Assembly (NCBI GenBank): GCA_013001805.1
Contig: JABDLW010000138.1
Span: 1 to 14,384 of the forward strand
Source: Saprospiraceae bacterium
Lineage (GTDB): Bacteria; Bacteroidota; Bacteroidia; Chitinophagales; Saprospiraceae
Reading direction: 5' to 3'
Length of the DNA: 14,384 bases
A program made the position numbers and the translations under genes. Shown here one piece after another: positions 14,352 to 14,384 of the stretch. Position 1 is the stretch's first letter, and every line of letters starts with the position of its first letter. The notes under the pieces were generated by a model. The model was not told the origin of the DNA. It worked only from the letters and a program-made list of their open reading frames with translations, and searched no databases.

Positions 14352-14384
14352 AAAAACATAGCAATTTTAAAAAAATCAATAATG

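Overview
The window looks like a chromosomal stretch of a Bacteroidota bacterium, probably near Saprospiria/Lewinella-like lineages. This is inference from several features: a sensor kinase with periplasmic TPRs paired with a LytTR response regulator; a secreted M36 peptidase with two PPC-like domains opening on NDEC and a C-terminal adhesive module; an AraC regulator of cupin plus HTH type; and mostly poor Shine-Dalgarno sites with A/T-rich leaders. No tRNA, rRNA, CRISPR array, transposase or phage gene was seen, and gene order looks like ordinary core and accessory chromosome.

All genes but one lie on the minus strand, so transcription runs from high to low coordinates. From the right end: an AraC-family regulator (14302-13442); an Asp/Glu/hydantoin-racemase-like protein lacking the second catalytic cysteine (13266-12652); the ribosome-assembly GTPase RsgA (12558-11482) behind a leader rich in nested TTAGC/GCTAA repeats and followed by a probable terminator; a Tat-exported Gfo/Idh/MocA oxidoreductase (11319-9850); and a 930-residue secreted zinc peptidase (9653-6861) with an unusually strong ribosome binding site.

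The centre holds a signalling cluster. A TPR sensor histidine kinase of HisKA_2 type (6157-4283, TTG start) is translationally coupled through TAATG to a LytTR response regulator (4283-3558). Divergent from the kinase is the only plus-strand gene, a stand-alone receiver domain (6303-6671) whose phosphoacceptor aspartate is replaced by asparagine. This kinase, regulator and Asp-less receiver set is the most interesting part of the window.

After a gene-free stretch of about 690 bases (2868-3557) come a beta-carbonic anhydrase (2867-2241), a secreted glycoside-hydrolase-like barrel protein (2213-837) almost abutting it, and formyltetrahydrofolate deformylase PurU (739 to the left edge, C-terminus missing). 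The first two probably share a transcript.

I do not see an unmistakable new multi-gene defence or mobile system. The unusual points are altered catalytic positions in three otherwise recognisable families (receiver, racemase, GH-A-like barrel) and several small inverted-repeat clusters in regulatory regions.
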